A stretch of 64,000 nucleotides of DNA from Streptomyces venezuelae (lineage in GTDB: Bacteria > Actinomycetota > Actinomycetes > Streptomycetales > Streptomycetaceae), in the NCBI RefSeq assembly GCF_008642375.1, contig NZ_CP029194.1, positions 4,464,001 through 4,528,000 on the forward strand, written 5' to 3'. This document shows, one piece after another, positions 22,590-30,740 of the stretch (positions are counted from its first letter, which is position 1; every line of letters starts with the position of its first letter). A program made the translations under genes and the position numbers. The notes below the pieces were generated by a model that worked only from the letters and a program-made list of their open reading frames with translations, had not been told where the DNA came from and searched no databases.

Positions 22590-23903
22590 GTGGCGGGAGG
22601 AGAGACGCCGGGAGAAGAGGCGGAGGGAGGGCCGGACGAGGACGTCGCGACCGTCCCCGTCGGGCCGGTCCCCGTCGGGCCGGTCCCCGTCGGGCCGGCC
22701 TCCCGGGTGCTGCTCCATCCGCTGAGCAGGCGGGCGGACGGAGCCGAGTGGATCGTGGGCCGCGGCGAGACCCGTGTCTTCGTGGCCCTTCCCTCCCAGG
22801 GCGTGGAGGCGCTCGACCTCCTGGAGCAGGGAGCGAGCGTCGCCTCCGTACAGGCGCGACTGCTGGCGGCGACGGGAGAGGAACCCGACATCGCGGAGTT
22901 CGTGCGGGACCTCCTCGCGCTCGACTTCGTGGCCGAGGTCGACGGACGGAGGATCTCGTCCGGCCCGGTGGTTCCCGAGAGCCTCCCGGGGCTTCGGCGG
23001 CGGCATGTCGCCTTCCTGCTGAACCCCTGGGTCCCTCTGGTCCCCGCGCTGCTGGTCGCCGCCGCCGCGGTGCTGCTCCTCCTGCGCCCCGGGCTCGTCC
23101 CGACCTACCGGGACCTGGTGTGGAGCCCGTACGGAACCCTCGTCGTCTTGGGCGGGGCGGTGGTCGGCTGGTCGATCGTCCTCCTGCACGAGCTCGCGCA
23201 CCTCGCCGTGGCGAGGGCCGCGGGCGTCCCCGGCAGGATCAGCTTCGGCACCCGGCTCCAGTTCCTCGTCCTGCAGACCGACATCAGCGGGATCGAGCTC
23301 GCTCCGCGCCGCCACCGTCTCACCGCCTATCTCGCCGGCATCGGGGTCAATCTCTCCGTCGCGTCCTCGGCGGTCCTGCTGCTCGGCCTCACCGCTCCGG
23401 GCACGACGGCGCACCGTCTGCTCGCGGCGACGGTCCTGTGGGCGGCGCTGCCCCTCACCTTCCAGCTCATGGTCTTCATGCGGACCGACGTGTACTTCGT
23501 CCTCCAGGACCTCACCGGCTGCCGCGACCTCTACGGGGACGGCGGGGCCTACGCCCGGCACCTGGTCCGAAGGCTGCGGCGCAGGGAGTCGGCGGCCGAG
23601 GACCCGAGCCGCGCGCTGCCCGCCGCCGAGCGGCGCGCGGTGCGGCTCTACAGCTTCGTGCTGGTGACCGGAACGGCGCTGTGCCTGGCCGGGTTCGCCG
23701 CCCTGACCCTCCCGGCGGAGGTCCGCCTGGTGAGCGAGGCCGCTGCCCGGCTCGCCTCGCCGGGCTCCGCGCTCGACGTGTCCGACGCCGTCCTGACCCT
23801 TGCCGCCATCGCTGCCGTCCACATCATCTGGCTCGTCACCCGGTGGAAGCACCGCCGGGCCCGGCGGGCCCGTGCGCACAGGAGGAGATCTGCACATGCG
23901 TGA
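22590..23903 (+). CDS. PqqD/RRE-like domain fused to M50-type membrane metalloprotease
   Basis: 437 residues. After a low-complexity lead with three VPVGP repeats comes a PqqD-like domain (about 40-125: WIVGRGETRVFVALPSQGVEALDLLEQG, EFVRDLLALDFVAEVDG). A polytopic membrane region follows with the zinc-protease motif HELAH (in VLLHELAHLAVARAAG). A second conserved block, FMRTDVYFVLQDLTGCRDLY, resembles the D-containing motif of M50-like RiPP proteases. It could cut the leader peptide or confer immunity. The start is uncertain: GTG 22590 is used, GTG 22578 overlaps the upstream stop. Overlaps the next gene by 8 bp. Confidence 0.8.
   Translation: MAGGETPGEEAEGGPDEDVATVPVGPVPVGPVPVGPASRVLLHPLSRRADGAEWIVGRGETRVFVALPSQGVEALDLLEQGASVASVQARLLAATGEEPDIAEFVRDLLALDFVAEVDGRRISSGPVVPESLPGLRRRHVAFLLNPWVPLVPALLVAAAAVLLLLRPGLVPTYRDLVWSPYGTLVVLGGAVVGWSIVLLHELAHLAVARAAGVPGRISFGTRLQFLVLQTDISGIELAPRRHRLTAYLAGIGVNLSVASSAVLLLGLTAPGTTAHRLLAATVLWAALPLTFQLMVFMRTDVYFVLQDLTGCRDLYGDGGAYARHLVRRLRRRESAAEDPSRALPAAERRAVRLYSFVLVTGTALCLAGFAALTLPAEVRLVSEAAARLASPGSALDVSDAVLTLAAIAAVHIIWLVTRWKHRRARRARAHRRRSAHA
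22653..22697. repeat. Three perfect 15-bp tandem units in the M50 gene
   Basis: GTCCCCGTCGGGCCG occurs three times head to tail, in frame, encoding VPVGP three times in the linker before the PqqD-like domain. Recent slippage is likely. Confidence 0.9.
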
Positions 23904-24513
23904 GCTGTTCGAAGACGCCGACGGGGTACGGATCGGGCAGGACGCCTACCAGTCCGACTTCAACGAGCGTTTCTGGCGCATCGGCCCGGAGGGGTTCTGG
24001 AAGCTGGAGCGGATGCAGTCCTACGACGAGGGCGACTTCCCGAGCTGGCTGGCCTTCCGCCGCGGTGACTGGGACGCGTCGCTGCGGCTGATCGAGGAGT
24101 CGCGGCCGGAGTACGCGGACTACTACGGGAAGATCGCCGAGGCGGGGTTCCGGCTCCGGCGGGTGCGGATCGTCGAGCGGCCCCTCGACCCGTACATCCA
24201 GTGGGAGCTGAACATCCTGCACGTCAAGAACGGGTACGGGGAGGACGTCGCCGTCCTCGACGCGGAGCGGGTCGCCCCGTACGAGGGGCAGGGGCTGCTT
24301 CCCGAGCTGTGCGTGCTGGGGGACGAGGCCGTGTACATCGTCGAGTACACGCCGGAGGGCGTACCCGACGGGGCCCTGGTGTTCACCCGGCCCGACGTCG
24401 TGGCGAAGGCCCGCGCCTTCGTGCGCGAGTTGTACACGGCGGGGGAGGAGCTGGGCAGCTACTTCCCGCGGGAGATCGCCGGCCTGGAGCCGCCCAGGGC
24501 CGCCGCGGAGTGA
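23896..24513 (+). CDS. DUF6879 family protein
   Basis: 205-residue soluble acidic protein with the DUF6879 wording (FNERFWRIGPEGFWKLERMQSYDEGD, YIQWELNILHVKNGYGEDV, GDEAVYIVEYTPEG). Function unknown; in actinobacteria it often sits beside helix-turn-helix regulators or metabolic islands. Here it overlaps the M50 gene by 8 bp and has a strong ribosome site (GGAGGAGA) upstream of ATG 23896, so it is expressed with the ThiF-M50 pair. It might be an accessory or immunity factor; that is conjecture. Confidence 0.82.
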   Translation: MRELFEDADGVRIGQDAYQSDFNERFWRIGPEGFWKLERMQSYDEGDFPSWLAFRRGDWDASLRLIEESRPEYADYYGKIAEAGFRLRRVRIVERPLDPYIQWELNILHVKNGYGEDVAVLDAERVAPYEGQGLLPELCVLGDEAVYIVEYTPEGVPDGALVFTRPDVVAKARAFVRELYTAGEELGSYFPREIAGLEPPRAAAE

Positions 24514-24677
24514 GAGGCCCAGCGGCCGGGCCTGCGAGGCCCGCACCCCGTCTCCGCGCCCGGACACCACCGCGGTGACGCCGGCGGGCGCGGAAGGACC
24601 GGCTCCGCGCCCTGGCGATACCGCGCCGGGCGACGGAGACTGGGGGAAGCGCCGTCTTCTCCCGGAGGAATCACGGT

Positions 24678-25646
24678 ATGACCGACCTCGCCATCGAGAC
24701 CGAGGGCCTGGTCAAGGTCTTCGGTACCAACCGTGCCGTCGACGGCATCGACCTGCGCGTCCCCGCCGGAACCGTCTACGGCGTCCTCGGGCCCAACGGT
24801 GCGGGCAAGACCACCGCCGTCAAGGTTCTCGCCACGCTCCTGCGCCCCGACGGCGGCCGGGCCCGTGTCTTCGGCAAGGACGTCGTCAAGGAGGCCGACG
24901 CGGTGCGCGGCCGGGTCAGCCTCACCGGCCAGTACGCCTCCGTCGACGAGGACCTGACCGGCACCGAGAACCTGGTCCTGCTGGGCAGGCTCCTCGGCCA
25001 CACCCGCCCCGACGCCCGGGAGCGCTCGGGGCAGCTGCTCGCCGCGTTCGGGCTCGCCGAGGCGGCGGACAAGCAGGTCAAGAACTACTCGGGCGGCATG
25101 CGGCGCCGTATCGACATCGCCGCGTCCATCCTCAACACCCCCGACCTGCTGTTCCTCGACGAACCGACGACCGGGCTCGACCCGCGCAGCCGCAACCAGG
25201 TCTGGGACATCGTCCGCGCGGTCGTGGCCCAGGGCACCACGGTCCTCCTCACCACCCAGTACCTGGACGAGGCGGACCAGCTGGCGTCCCGTATCGCCGT
25301 CATCGACCACGGCAAGGTGATCGCCGAGGGCACCAAGGGCGAGCTGAAGGCCTCCGTCGGCTCGGGTTCGGTGCACGTACGGCTCCGGGACCCCGGGCAG
25401 CGGCCGGAGGCCGAGCGGGTGCTGCGAAGCGCCCTGAAGGCCACCGTCCAGCTCGACGCGGACCCGGTCGCGCTCACCGCCACCGTAGACGGCCACGGGA
25501 CGGACCTGGGCGCCGCCGAGCAGGCGGCCCGCGCCCTGGCCGAGCTGTCACGGGCCGGGATCACGGTCGACAACTTCGCCCTGGGGCAGCCGAGCCTCGA
25601 CGAGGTCTTCCTGGCCCTCACCGACCGGAAGGGAACGACGGCATGA
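24678..25646 (+). CDS. ABC transporter ATP-binding protein (DrrA-like)
   Basis: 322-residue ATPase of an ABC-2 exporter: Walker A GPNGAGKTTAVK, Q-loop LTGQYASVDEDLTG, signature YSGGMRRRID, Walker B LLFLDEPTTGLD and the H/Q switch LLTTQYLDEADQL. The C-terminal extension (about 230-322) and GQPSLDEVFLALT ending are typical of the DrrA/daunorubicin-resistance group. CGGAGGAA precedes the ATG. Overlaps the permease gene (ATGA). It follows the ThiF-M50-DUF6879 genes by 164 bp on the same strand and may export or give immunity to their product. Confidence 0.92.
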   Translation: MTDLAIETEGLVKVFGTNRAVDGIDLRVPAGTVYGVLGPNGAGKTTAVKVLATLLRPDGGRARVFGKDVVKEADAVRGRVSLTGQYASVDEDLTGTENLVLLGRLLGHTRPDARERSGQLLAAFGLAEAADKQVKNYSGGMRRRIDIAASILNTPDLLFLDEPTTGLDPRSRNQVWDIVRAVVAQGTTVLLTTQYLDEADQLASRIAVIDHGKVIAEGTKGELKASVGSGSVHVRLRDPGQRPEAERVLRSALKATVQLDADPVALTATVDGHGTDLGAAEQAARALAELSRAGITVDNFALGQPSLDEVFLALTDRKGTTA

Positions 25647-26509
25647 CCACCGTCACCACCGGCAAGGACCCGCAGACGACCGACGCCCTCGACTTCGTCG
25701 CCCCGAAGGCGGACGAACTCGCGGCGCTGTTCACGGGCCGGTCCCGGCCGCCGCGGCCCAGCGCGCTCTCCGCGTCGCTGACGTTCGGCTGGCGGGCGAT
25801 GCTCAAGATCAAGCACGTGCCGGAGCAGCTGTTCGACGTGACGGCCTTCCCGATCATGATGGTGCTGATGTACACGTACCTCTTCGGGGGTGCGCTGGCC
25901 GGCTCGGTCGACGAGTACATCCAGTTCCTGCTGCCGGGCATCCTCGTGATGAGCGTCGTGATGATCACGATGTACACGGGCGTCTCGGTCAACACCGACA
26001 TCGAGAAGGGCGTCTTCGACCGCTTCCGGACCCTGCCGATCTGGCGGCCCGCGCCGATGGTCGGCTACCTCCTCGGCGACGTCGTCCGCTATCTGATCGC
26101 CTCGGCGGTCATGCTCACGGTCGGTGTGATCATCGGCTACCGCCCGGACGGCGGCATCGTCGGCATCCTGCTCGGCGTCGCGCTGCTGCTGGTCTTCTCG
26201 TTCGCGTTCTCGTGGATCTGGACGATGTTCGGCCTGCTGCTGCGCAGCGAGAAGTCCGTCATGGGCGTCTCGATGATGGTGATCTTCCCGCTCACCTTCC
26301 TCTCGAACGTCTTCGTCGACCCGAGGACGATGCCGGGCTGGCTCCAGGCCTTCGTGAACAACAACCCGGTGACCCATCTCGCGAGCGCGGTCCGCGAGCT
26401 GATGGCGGGCCACTGGCCGGGCGCCGACATCGCCTGGACGCTGGGCTGGTCGGCGTTCTTCGTCCTGGTCTTCGGCTGGGTCACGATGCGGCTGTACAAC
26501 CGCAAGTAG
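25643..26509 (+). CDS. ABC-2 type permease (DrrB-like)
   Basis: 288-residue membrane partner of the preceding ATPase, with six hydrophobic segments and the ABC-2 signature around EKGVFDRFRTLPIWRPAPMVGYLLGDVVRY. FVNNNPVTHLASAVRELMAG near the end is also characteristic. The N-terminal 45 residues are hydrophilic and cytoplasmic. Translationally coupled to the ATPase gene. Exports an unidentified hydrophobic compound or peptide. Confidence 0.9.
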   Translation: MTTVTTGKDPQTTDALDFVAPKADELAALFTGRSRPPRPSALSASLTFGWRAMLKIKHVPEQLFDVTAFPIMMVLMYTYLFGGALAGSVDEYIQFLLPGILVMSVVMITMYTGVSVNTDIEKGVFDRFRTLPIWRPAPMVGYLLGDVVRYLIASAVMLTVGVIIGYRPDGGIVGILLGVALLLVFSFAFSWIWTMFGLLLRSEKSVMGVSMMVIFPLTFLSNVFVDPRTMPGWLQAFVNNNPVTHLASAVRELMAGHWPGADIAWTLGWSAFFVLVFGWVTMRLYNRK

Positions 26510-26517
26510 GGGGCGGG

Positions 26518-26991
26518 TACCGGCCGGTTGCCGCGACGGCCGCTCTCACGGAGATCGAGGCGTTGCTCCCGGTGCCCGACCGGCCCGGCGACCTGCTCAA
26601 CGCCCTGGAGGACGGCGTCCGACGCGCGGACACGGCGGTCGGGGCGGCGGCGCCCGGCTCGGGGACGACCCTGACGGCGGGGGTGTGGACGGGCGACCGG
26701 CTCGCGCTCGCCCATGTCGGGGACGGGCGGGCGTACCTGCTGCGGGACGGGGAGCTCGTACGGCTGACCCGGGACCACACGGTCGTCCAGGCACGGGTGG
26801 AGGCCGGCGAGCTCGATCCGGCGGAGGCGGCGGCTCACGCGGTGGTGCCGGAGGCGGAGATCCGCAGCGCGCTCGTGGCGGGTTCAGGGCCCGGCGACAC
26901 GGTCCGCGTGCTCGCCGCGCTGGCGGAAGAGCGGGGTGGCCCGGACGACGTGTCGTGCGTGGTGGCGGACGTGGTGCCCGCGCGCTCCTGA
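26518..26991 (+). pseudogene. Relic of a PP2C-type protein phosphatase
   Basis: The frame in which these 157 residues lie has no plausible start near its left end. It begins in mid-domain (LLPVPDRPGDLLNALEDGVRRAD), keeps the internal PP2C strand pair TTLTAGVWTGDRLALAHVGDGRAYLLRDGELVRLTRDHT and the C-terminal RGGPDDVSCVVADVV. It lacks the N-terminal metal-binding GMGG region. The segment between AAAHA and VVPEAE, where the LLCSDGL strand should be, is shortened and altered. It therefore looks like a decayed remnant with two deletions, not a functional phosphatase. Confidence 0.65.
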
Positions 26992-27002
26992 GCGGGGCCG
27001 GG

Positions 27003-27374
27003 TCACTGCCCGCGGGGCTTGGTCTGCTGGACGGCCCAGCGGTTGCCGTCGGGGTCGGCGAAGTAGACGAAGGAGCCCCAGGGCTGGTCGTCGATCGGGC
27101 TGACCTCGATGCCGCGGGCGGTGAGGTCGGCGTGGGCCTCCTCGATGTCGGTGACGACGACCTGCATGTTGTCGAGGGAGCCCGGGGCCATCTCCGTGAT
27201 GCCCTTGCCGAAGGCGATCGAGCAGGCCGAGCCGGGCGGGGTCATCTGGACGAAGCGGATGGTGTCGCTGACGGGGACGTCGTGGTCGGCGTGGAAGCCG
27301 ACCTGCTCGTAGAAGGCCTTGGCACGGTCGACGTCGCTGACGGGGACGCCGATCAGTTCCAGCTTGATGTCCAT
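27003..27374 (-). CDS. VOC-superfamily (glyoxalase-fold) protein
   Basis: 123-residue protein with two beta-alpha-beta-beta-beta modules: IGVPVSDVDRAKAFYEQVGF and the closing WGSFVYFADPDGNRWAVQQ. These are found in glyoxalase, bleomycin-resistance and dioxygenase relatives; the reaction cannot be assigned. ATG 27374 has no conspicuous ribosome site. Stands alone between the PP2C relic and the flavin reductase gene. Confidence 0.85.
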   Translation of the reverse strand: MDIKLELIGVPVSDVDRAKAFYEQVGFHADHDVPVSDTIRFVQMTPPGSACSIAFGKGITEMAPGSLDNMQVVVTDIEEAHADLTARGIEVSPIDDQPWGSFVYFADPDGNRWAVQQTKPRGQ

Positions 27375-27467
27375 GAGGGCATCATGCGCTCGTCCGGCGC
27401 CCCGCGCTCATCGACCCGCGACGCGATGGGGGAACGTCCATGCGGGTGGTCACCGTGCGTACGGCGG

Positions 27468-28091
27468 TCAATCCAGGCGCAGGTCGGCCAACTGCTTCTC
27501 GAAGGGGACGATCTCGTCCTCGTCCGTCCCCCGGGACGGCCGGGCCGCGACCGTGTCGGCGAACTCGTTCCCGGCCCGGGTGATCCGGGACGGCAGCCCT
27601 TCCGTGTACGCGTCGCCGCCCGTGCCCCAGTCCTCCGAGGCCGCGTAGACGGCGGTGGGGACGGTGAGGGCCCGCAGGTAGGCGAAGAGCGGCCGCAGGG
27701 CGTGGTCGAGGACGAGCGAGTGGCGGGCGGTGCCGCCGGTCGCCCCGATGAGGACGGGGGTGCCGCTCAGCGCCGACGGGTCGATCAGGTCGAAGAACGA
27801 CTTGAACAGGCCGCTGTAGGAAGCCGTGAAGACCGGAGTGACCGCGATGACGCCGTCCGCGCCCGTGACCGTGTCGATCGCCTCCTGGAGCGCGGCCGAC
27901 GGGAAGCCCGTCACGAAGTTCTTCGCGATGTCGACGGCCAGGTCGCGCAGTTCGACGACCTGGACGTCGACCGCGTACTCCTGCTCGGCGAGCCGGTAGC
28001 GGGCGGCCTGGAGCAGCCGGTCGGCGAGCAGCCGGGTGGAGGAGGGTGCGCTGAGTCCGGCGGACACGGCGACCAGCTTCAACGTCTGCAT
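27468..28091 (-). CDS. NADPH-dependent FMN reductase (CE1759-type)
   Basis: 207-residue flavodoxin-fold reductase: LVAVSAGLSAPSSTRLLADRL (phosphate loop), TPVFTASYSGLFKSFFDLID (flavin loop) and GATGGTARHSLVLDHALRPLFAYL. It should supply reduced FMN to the LLM-class monooxygenase encoded just before it; only 4 bp separate the two genes. The pair resembles SsuE-SsuD two-component systems. Confidence 0.9.
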   Translation of the reverse strand: MQTLKLVAVSAGLSAPSSTRLLADRLLQAARYRLAEQEYAVDVQVVELRDLAVDIAKNFVTGFPSAALQEAIDTVTGADGVIAVTPVFTASYSGLFKSFFDLIDPSALSGTPVLIGATGGTARHSLVLDHALRPLFAYLRALTVPTAVYAASEDWGTGGDAYTEGLPSRITRAGNEFADTVAARPSRGTDEDEIVPFEKQLADLRLD

Positions 28092-28095
28092 GGCG

Positions 28096-29175
28096 TCAGA
28101 TCTCCTGCTTCTTCTGTACGGACGGGTGGAGCGGGGCCGTCTCCGGTACGCCGGCCGGGCGCAGGCTCGCGAACTCCTTGCGCAGCACCGGGACGACCTC
28201 CTCGCCGAGGATGTCGAGCTGCTCCAGGACCGTCTTGAGGGGCAGTCCGGCGTGGTCGACGAGGAACAGCTGGCGCTGGTAGTCGCCCACGTAGTCGCGG
28301 AAGGACAGGGTGCGCTCGATGACCTCCTGCGGCGAGCCGACGGTCAGCGGGGTCTCCCGGGAGAACTCCTCCAGGGACGGGCCGTGGCCGTAGACGGGCG
28401 CGTTGTCGAAGTACGGACGGAACTCCCGTACCGCGTCCTGGGAGTTCTTGCGCATGAAGATCTGGCCGCCGAGACCGACGATCGCCTGCTCGGGGGTGCC
28501 GTGGCCGTAGTGCGCGTACCGCTGCCGGTAGAGCCGGACCATCTTCTCGGTGTGCTGCTTGGGCCAGAAGATGTGGTTCGCGAAGAAGCCGTCGCCGTAG
28601 TAGGCGGCCTGCTCGGCGATCTCCGGGGAGCGGATGGAGCCGTGCCAGACGAAGGGCGGGACGCCGTCGAGCGGGCGCGGGGTGGACGTGAAGCCCTGGA
28701 GGGCCGTGCGGAACTTGCCCTCCCAGTCGACGACGTCCTCCCTCCACAGCTTGTGGAGGAGCGCGTAGTTCTCGATGGCGAGCGGGATGCCCTGGCGGAT
28801 GTCCTGCCCGAACCACGGGTAGACCGGCCCGGTGTTGCCCCGCCCCATCATCAGGTCCACCCGGCCCTCGGCGAGGTGCTGGAGGGTCGCGTAGTCCTCG
28901 GCGATCTTCACCGGGTCGTTCGTGGTGATGAGGGTCGTGGAGGTGGAGAGGATCAGGTTCTCGGTGCGGCCGGCGATGTGCCCGAGGAGGGTGGTGGGGG
29001 AGGAGGGGACGAAGGGAGGGTTGTGGTGCTCGCCCGTGGCGAAGACGTCGAGACCGACCTCCTCGGCCTTGAGCGCGATGGCGACGGTGTCCTTGATCCG
29101 CTCGTGTTCGGTGGGGGTGCGGCCGGTGGTGGGGTCGGCCGTCACGTCGCCGACGGTGAAGATCCCGAACTGCAT
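28096..29175 (-). CDS. LLM-class flavin-dependent monooxygenase
   Basis: 359-residue luciferase-like enzyme: FGIFTVGDVTADPTTGRTPTEHERI, the FATGEHHNPPF active-site region, LHLAEGRVDLMMGRGNT and the late GSPQEVIERTLSF. It uses reduced flavin from the adjacent reductase to oxidise an unknown substrate, possibly a sulfonate or alkane derivative. ATG 29175 is preferred over the GTG at 29184 because GAGAGGTGAG is then at a proper distance. A tandem 10-bp repeat (TGTCTCGATG) lies in its leader at 29202-29221. Confidence 0.9.
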   Translation of the reverse strand: MQFGIFTVGDVTADPTTGRTPTEHERIKDTVAIALKAEEVGLDVFATGEHHNPPFVPSSPTTLLGHIAGRTENLILSTSTTLITTNDPVKIAEDYATLQHLAEGRVDLMMGRGNTGPVYPWFGQDIRQGIPLAIENYALLHKLWREDVVDWEGKFRTALQGFTSTPRPLDGVPPFVWHGSIRSPEIAEQAAYYGDGFFANHIFWPKQHTEKMVRLYRQRYAHYGHGTPEQAIVGLGGQIFMRKNSQDAVREFRPYFDNAPVYGHGPSLEEFSRETPLTVGSPQEVIERTLSFRDYVGDYQRQLFLVDHAGLPLKTVLEQLDILGEEVVPVLRKEFASLRPAGVPETAPLHPSVQKKQEI

Positions 29176-29305
29176 CGTGCTCACCTCTCGCGTTCCTGAT
29201 CTGTCTCGATGTGTCTCGATGTGTTAGTTGAACCTTAAACCATCCTGTCCAACGGTGCCACCGTCCGAGGTATTCCGGCCCGCCCCTGCCCGTACCCTGG
29301 AGCAC

Positions 29306-29449
29306 ATGGCCGAGGAGAAGACGTACGACAACGAGCGCTGGAAGGAGCGGGGCGTCATGCTCCGCGTCTTCGTCTACGTCTTCGCGACCCACGCCTTCGC
29401 CGGCTTCGTCTGGCTCCTCTTCTACGTCGGGCAGAACGCCCAGAAGTGA
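29306..29449 (+). CDS. DUF6126 family small membrane protein
   Basis: 47 residues: an acidic/basic N-terminal stretch (MAEEKTYDNERWKERG), one hydrophobic segment (LRVFVYVFATHAFAGFVWLL) and a short tail. Matches the DUF6126 family of Streptomyces single-pass proteins, function unknown. Divergent from the LLM gene; cobL follows 64 bp later. Confidence 0.8.
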   Translation: MAEEKTYDNERWKERGVMLRVFVYVFATHAFAGFVWLLFYVGQNAQK

Positions 29450-29513
29450 CCCGGTGGCGACCCGGAAGTGACCCAGCGGTAGCCCTCCCGGGGGCTCACG
29501 TAGAGTCGCCGAC

Positions 29514-30740
29514 GTGAACGCTGCGATATCGGTCGTCGGAATCGGCGCGGACGGCTGGGACGGGCTCCCCGAGAGCTCCCGACGCGTCCTGCGCACCGCC
29601 GAGGTGCTGATCGGCGCCCCGCGCCAGCTCGGCCTCCTCTCCGCCGACGAGTGCCCCGGCGAGCGGATCGCCTGGCCCTCCCCCCTCCGGCCCGCCGTGC
29701 CCGGGCTGCTCGCCGCCCACGAGGGGCGCGCGGTCGCCGTCCTCGCCAGCGGCGACCCGTCCTTCTACGGCATCGCCCGCACGCTCGCGGAGACCGCCGG
29801 GGCCGACCGCCTGCGCGTCCACCCGCACCCCTCCTCCGTCTCGTACGCCTGCGCCCGCCTCGGCTGGCCCCTGGAGGCCGTCGAGACCGTCTCCCTCGTC
29901 GCCAGGCCGCTCGCCGCGCTCTCCGCCGCCCTCCACCCCGGCCGCCGGCTCCTCGTCCTCGGCGAGGGCCCCGGCACCCCCGCCGAGGTCGCCGCCCACC
30001 TCCGTACGACCGGCTGGGGCGGCACCCGCGTCCGCGTCCTCGAACAGCTCGGCGGGCCCGCCGAGCGGCTCCTCGACGCGACCGCCGCCGACTGGCCGTA
30101 CGAGCGGACCGATGCCCTCCACGTCCTCGCCCTCGACTGCGTACGCGACCCGGGCACGCTGCGGCTCGGCGCCGCGCCCGGCCTCCCGGACGAGGCCTAC
30201 GAGCACGACGGGCAGCTCACCAAGCGGTACGTCCGCGCCGCCACCCTCGCCGCGCTCGCCCCCGCCCCGGGCGAACTCCTCTGGGACATCGGCGGCGGCT
30301 CCGGCTCCATCGGCATCGAATGGATGCGGACCCACCGCGACTGCCGGGCCGTCGCCGTGGAGAAGTCCCCGGAGCGGGCCGCCCGCATCACCCGCAACGC
30401 CGACGCCCTCGGCGTCCCCGCCCTCCGCGTCGTCACGGGCCCGGCCCCGGCCTCCCTCGCCGGGCTCCCGACACCCCACGCGATCTTCATCGGCGGCGGC
30501 CTCACCGCCCCCGGCCTCCTCGACGCCTGCTGGGACGCGCTCCCCGCCGGCGGCCGGCTCGTCGCCAACACCGTGACGCTGGAGTCCGAGGCGCTGCTCG
30601 CCGACCGCTACCGCCGCCACGGCGGCGAACTGATCCGGCTCGCGGTCTCCGCCGCCGTCCCCGTCGGCGGCTTCACCGGCTGGCGCCAGGCGATGCCCGT
30701 CACCCAGTGGTCCGTCACCAAGTCAGGAGAACGAGCATGA
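29514..30740 (+). CDS. cobL: Precorrin-6Y C5,15-methyltransferase (decarboxylating), CobL/CbiET
   Basis: 408-residue bifunctional enzyme. The N-terminal CbiE-type tetrapyrrole methylase (about 1-205: VVGIGADGWDGLPESSRRVLRTAEVLIGAPRQL, LASGDPSFYGIA) methylates C5. The C-terminal CbiT-type domain (about 215-408: LLWDIGGGSGSIGIEWMR SAM loop) methylates C15 and decarboxylates. The GTG start at 29514 has no ribosome site; TAGAGT at 29501-29506 sits where a -10 would give a nearly leaderless message. Overlaps cobM by ATGA. Confidence 0.95.
   Translation: MNAAISVVGIGADGWDGLPESSRRVLRTAEVLIGAPRQLGLLSADECPGERIAWPSPLRPAVPGLLAAHEGRAVAVLASGDPSFYGIARTLAETAGADRLRVHPHPSSVSYACARLGWPLEAVETVSLVARPLAALSAALHPGRRLLVLGEGPGTPAEVAAHLRTTGWGGTRVRVLEQLGGPAERLLDATAADWPYERTDALHVLALDCVRDPGTLRLGAAPGLPDEAYEHDGQLTKRYVRAATLAALAPAPGELLWDIGGGSGSIGIEWMRTHRDCRAVAVEKSPERAARITRNADALGVPALRVVTGPAPASLAGLPTPHAIFIGGGLTAPGLLDACWDALPAGGRLVANTVTLESEALLADRYRRHGGELIRLAVSAAVPVGGFTGWRQAMPVTQWSVTKSGERA

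Noticed and set aside
24678..26509. Antibiotic-resistance ABC transporter unrelated to the peptide genes
   Set aside because: Not fully excluded, but same orientation and 164-bp distance make a link to the peptide locus at least as likely; kept as part of the hypothesis with that caveat.
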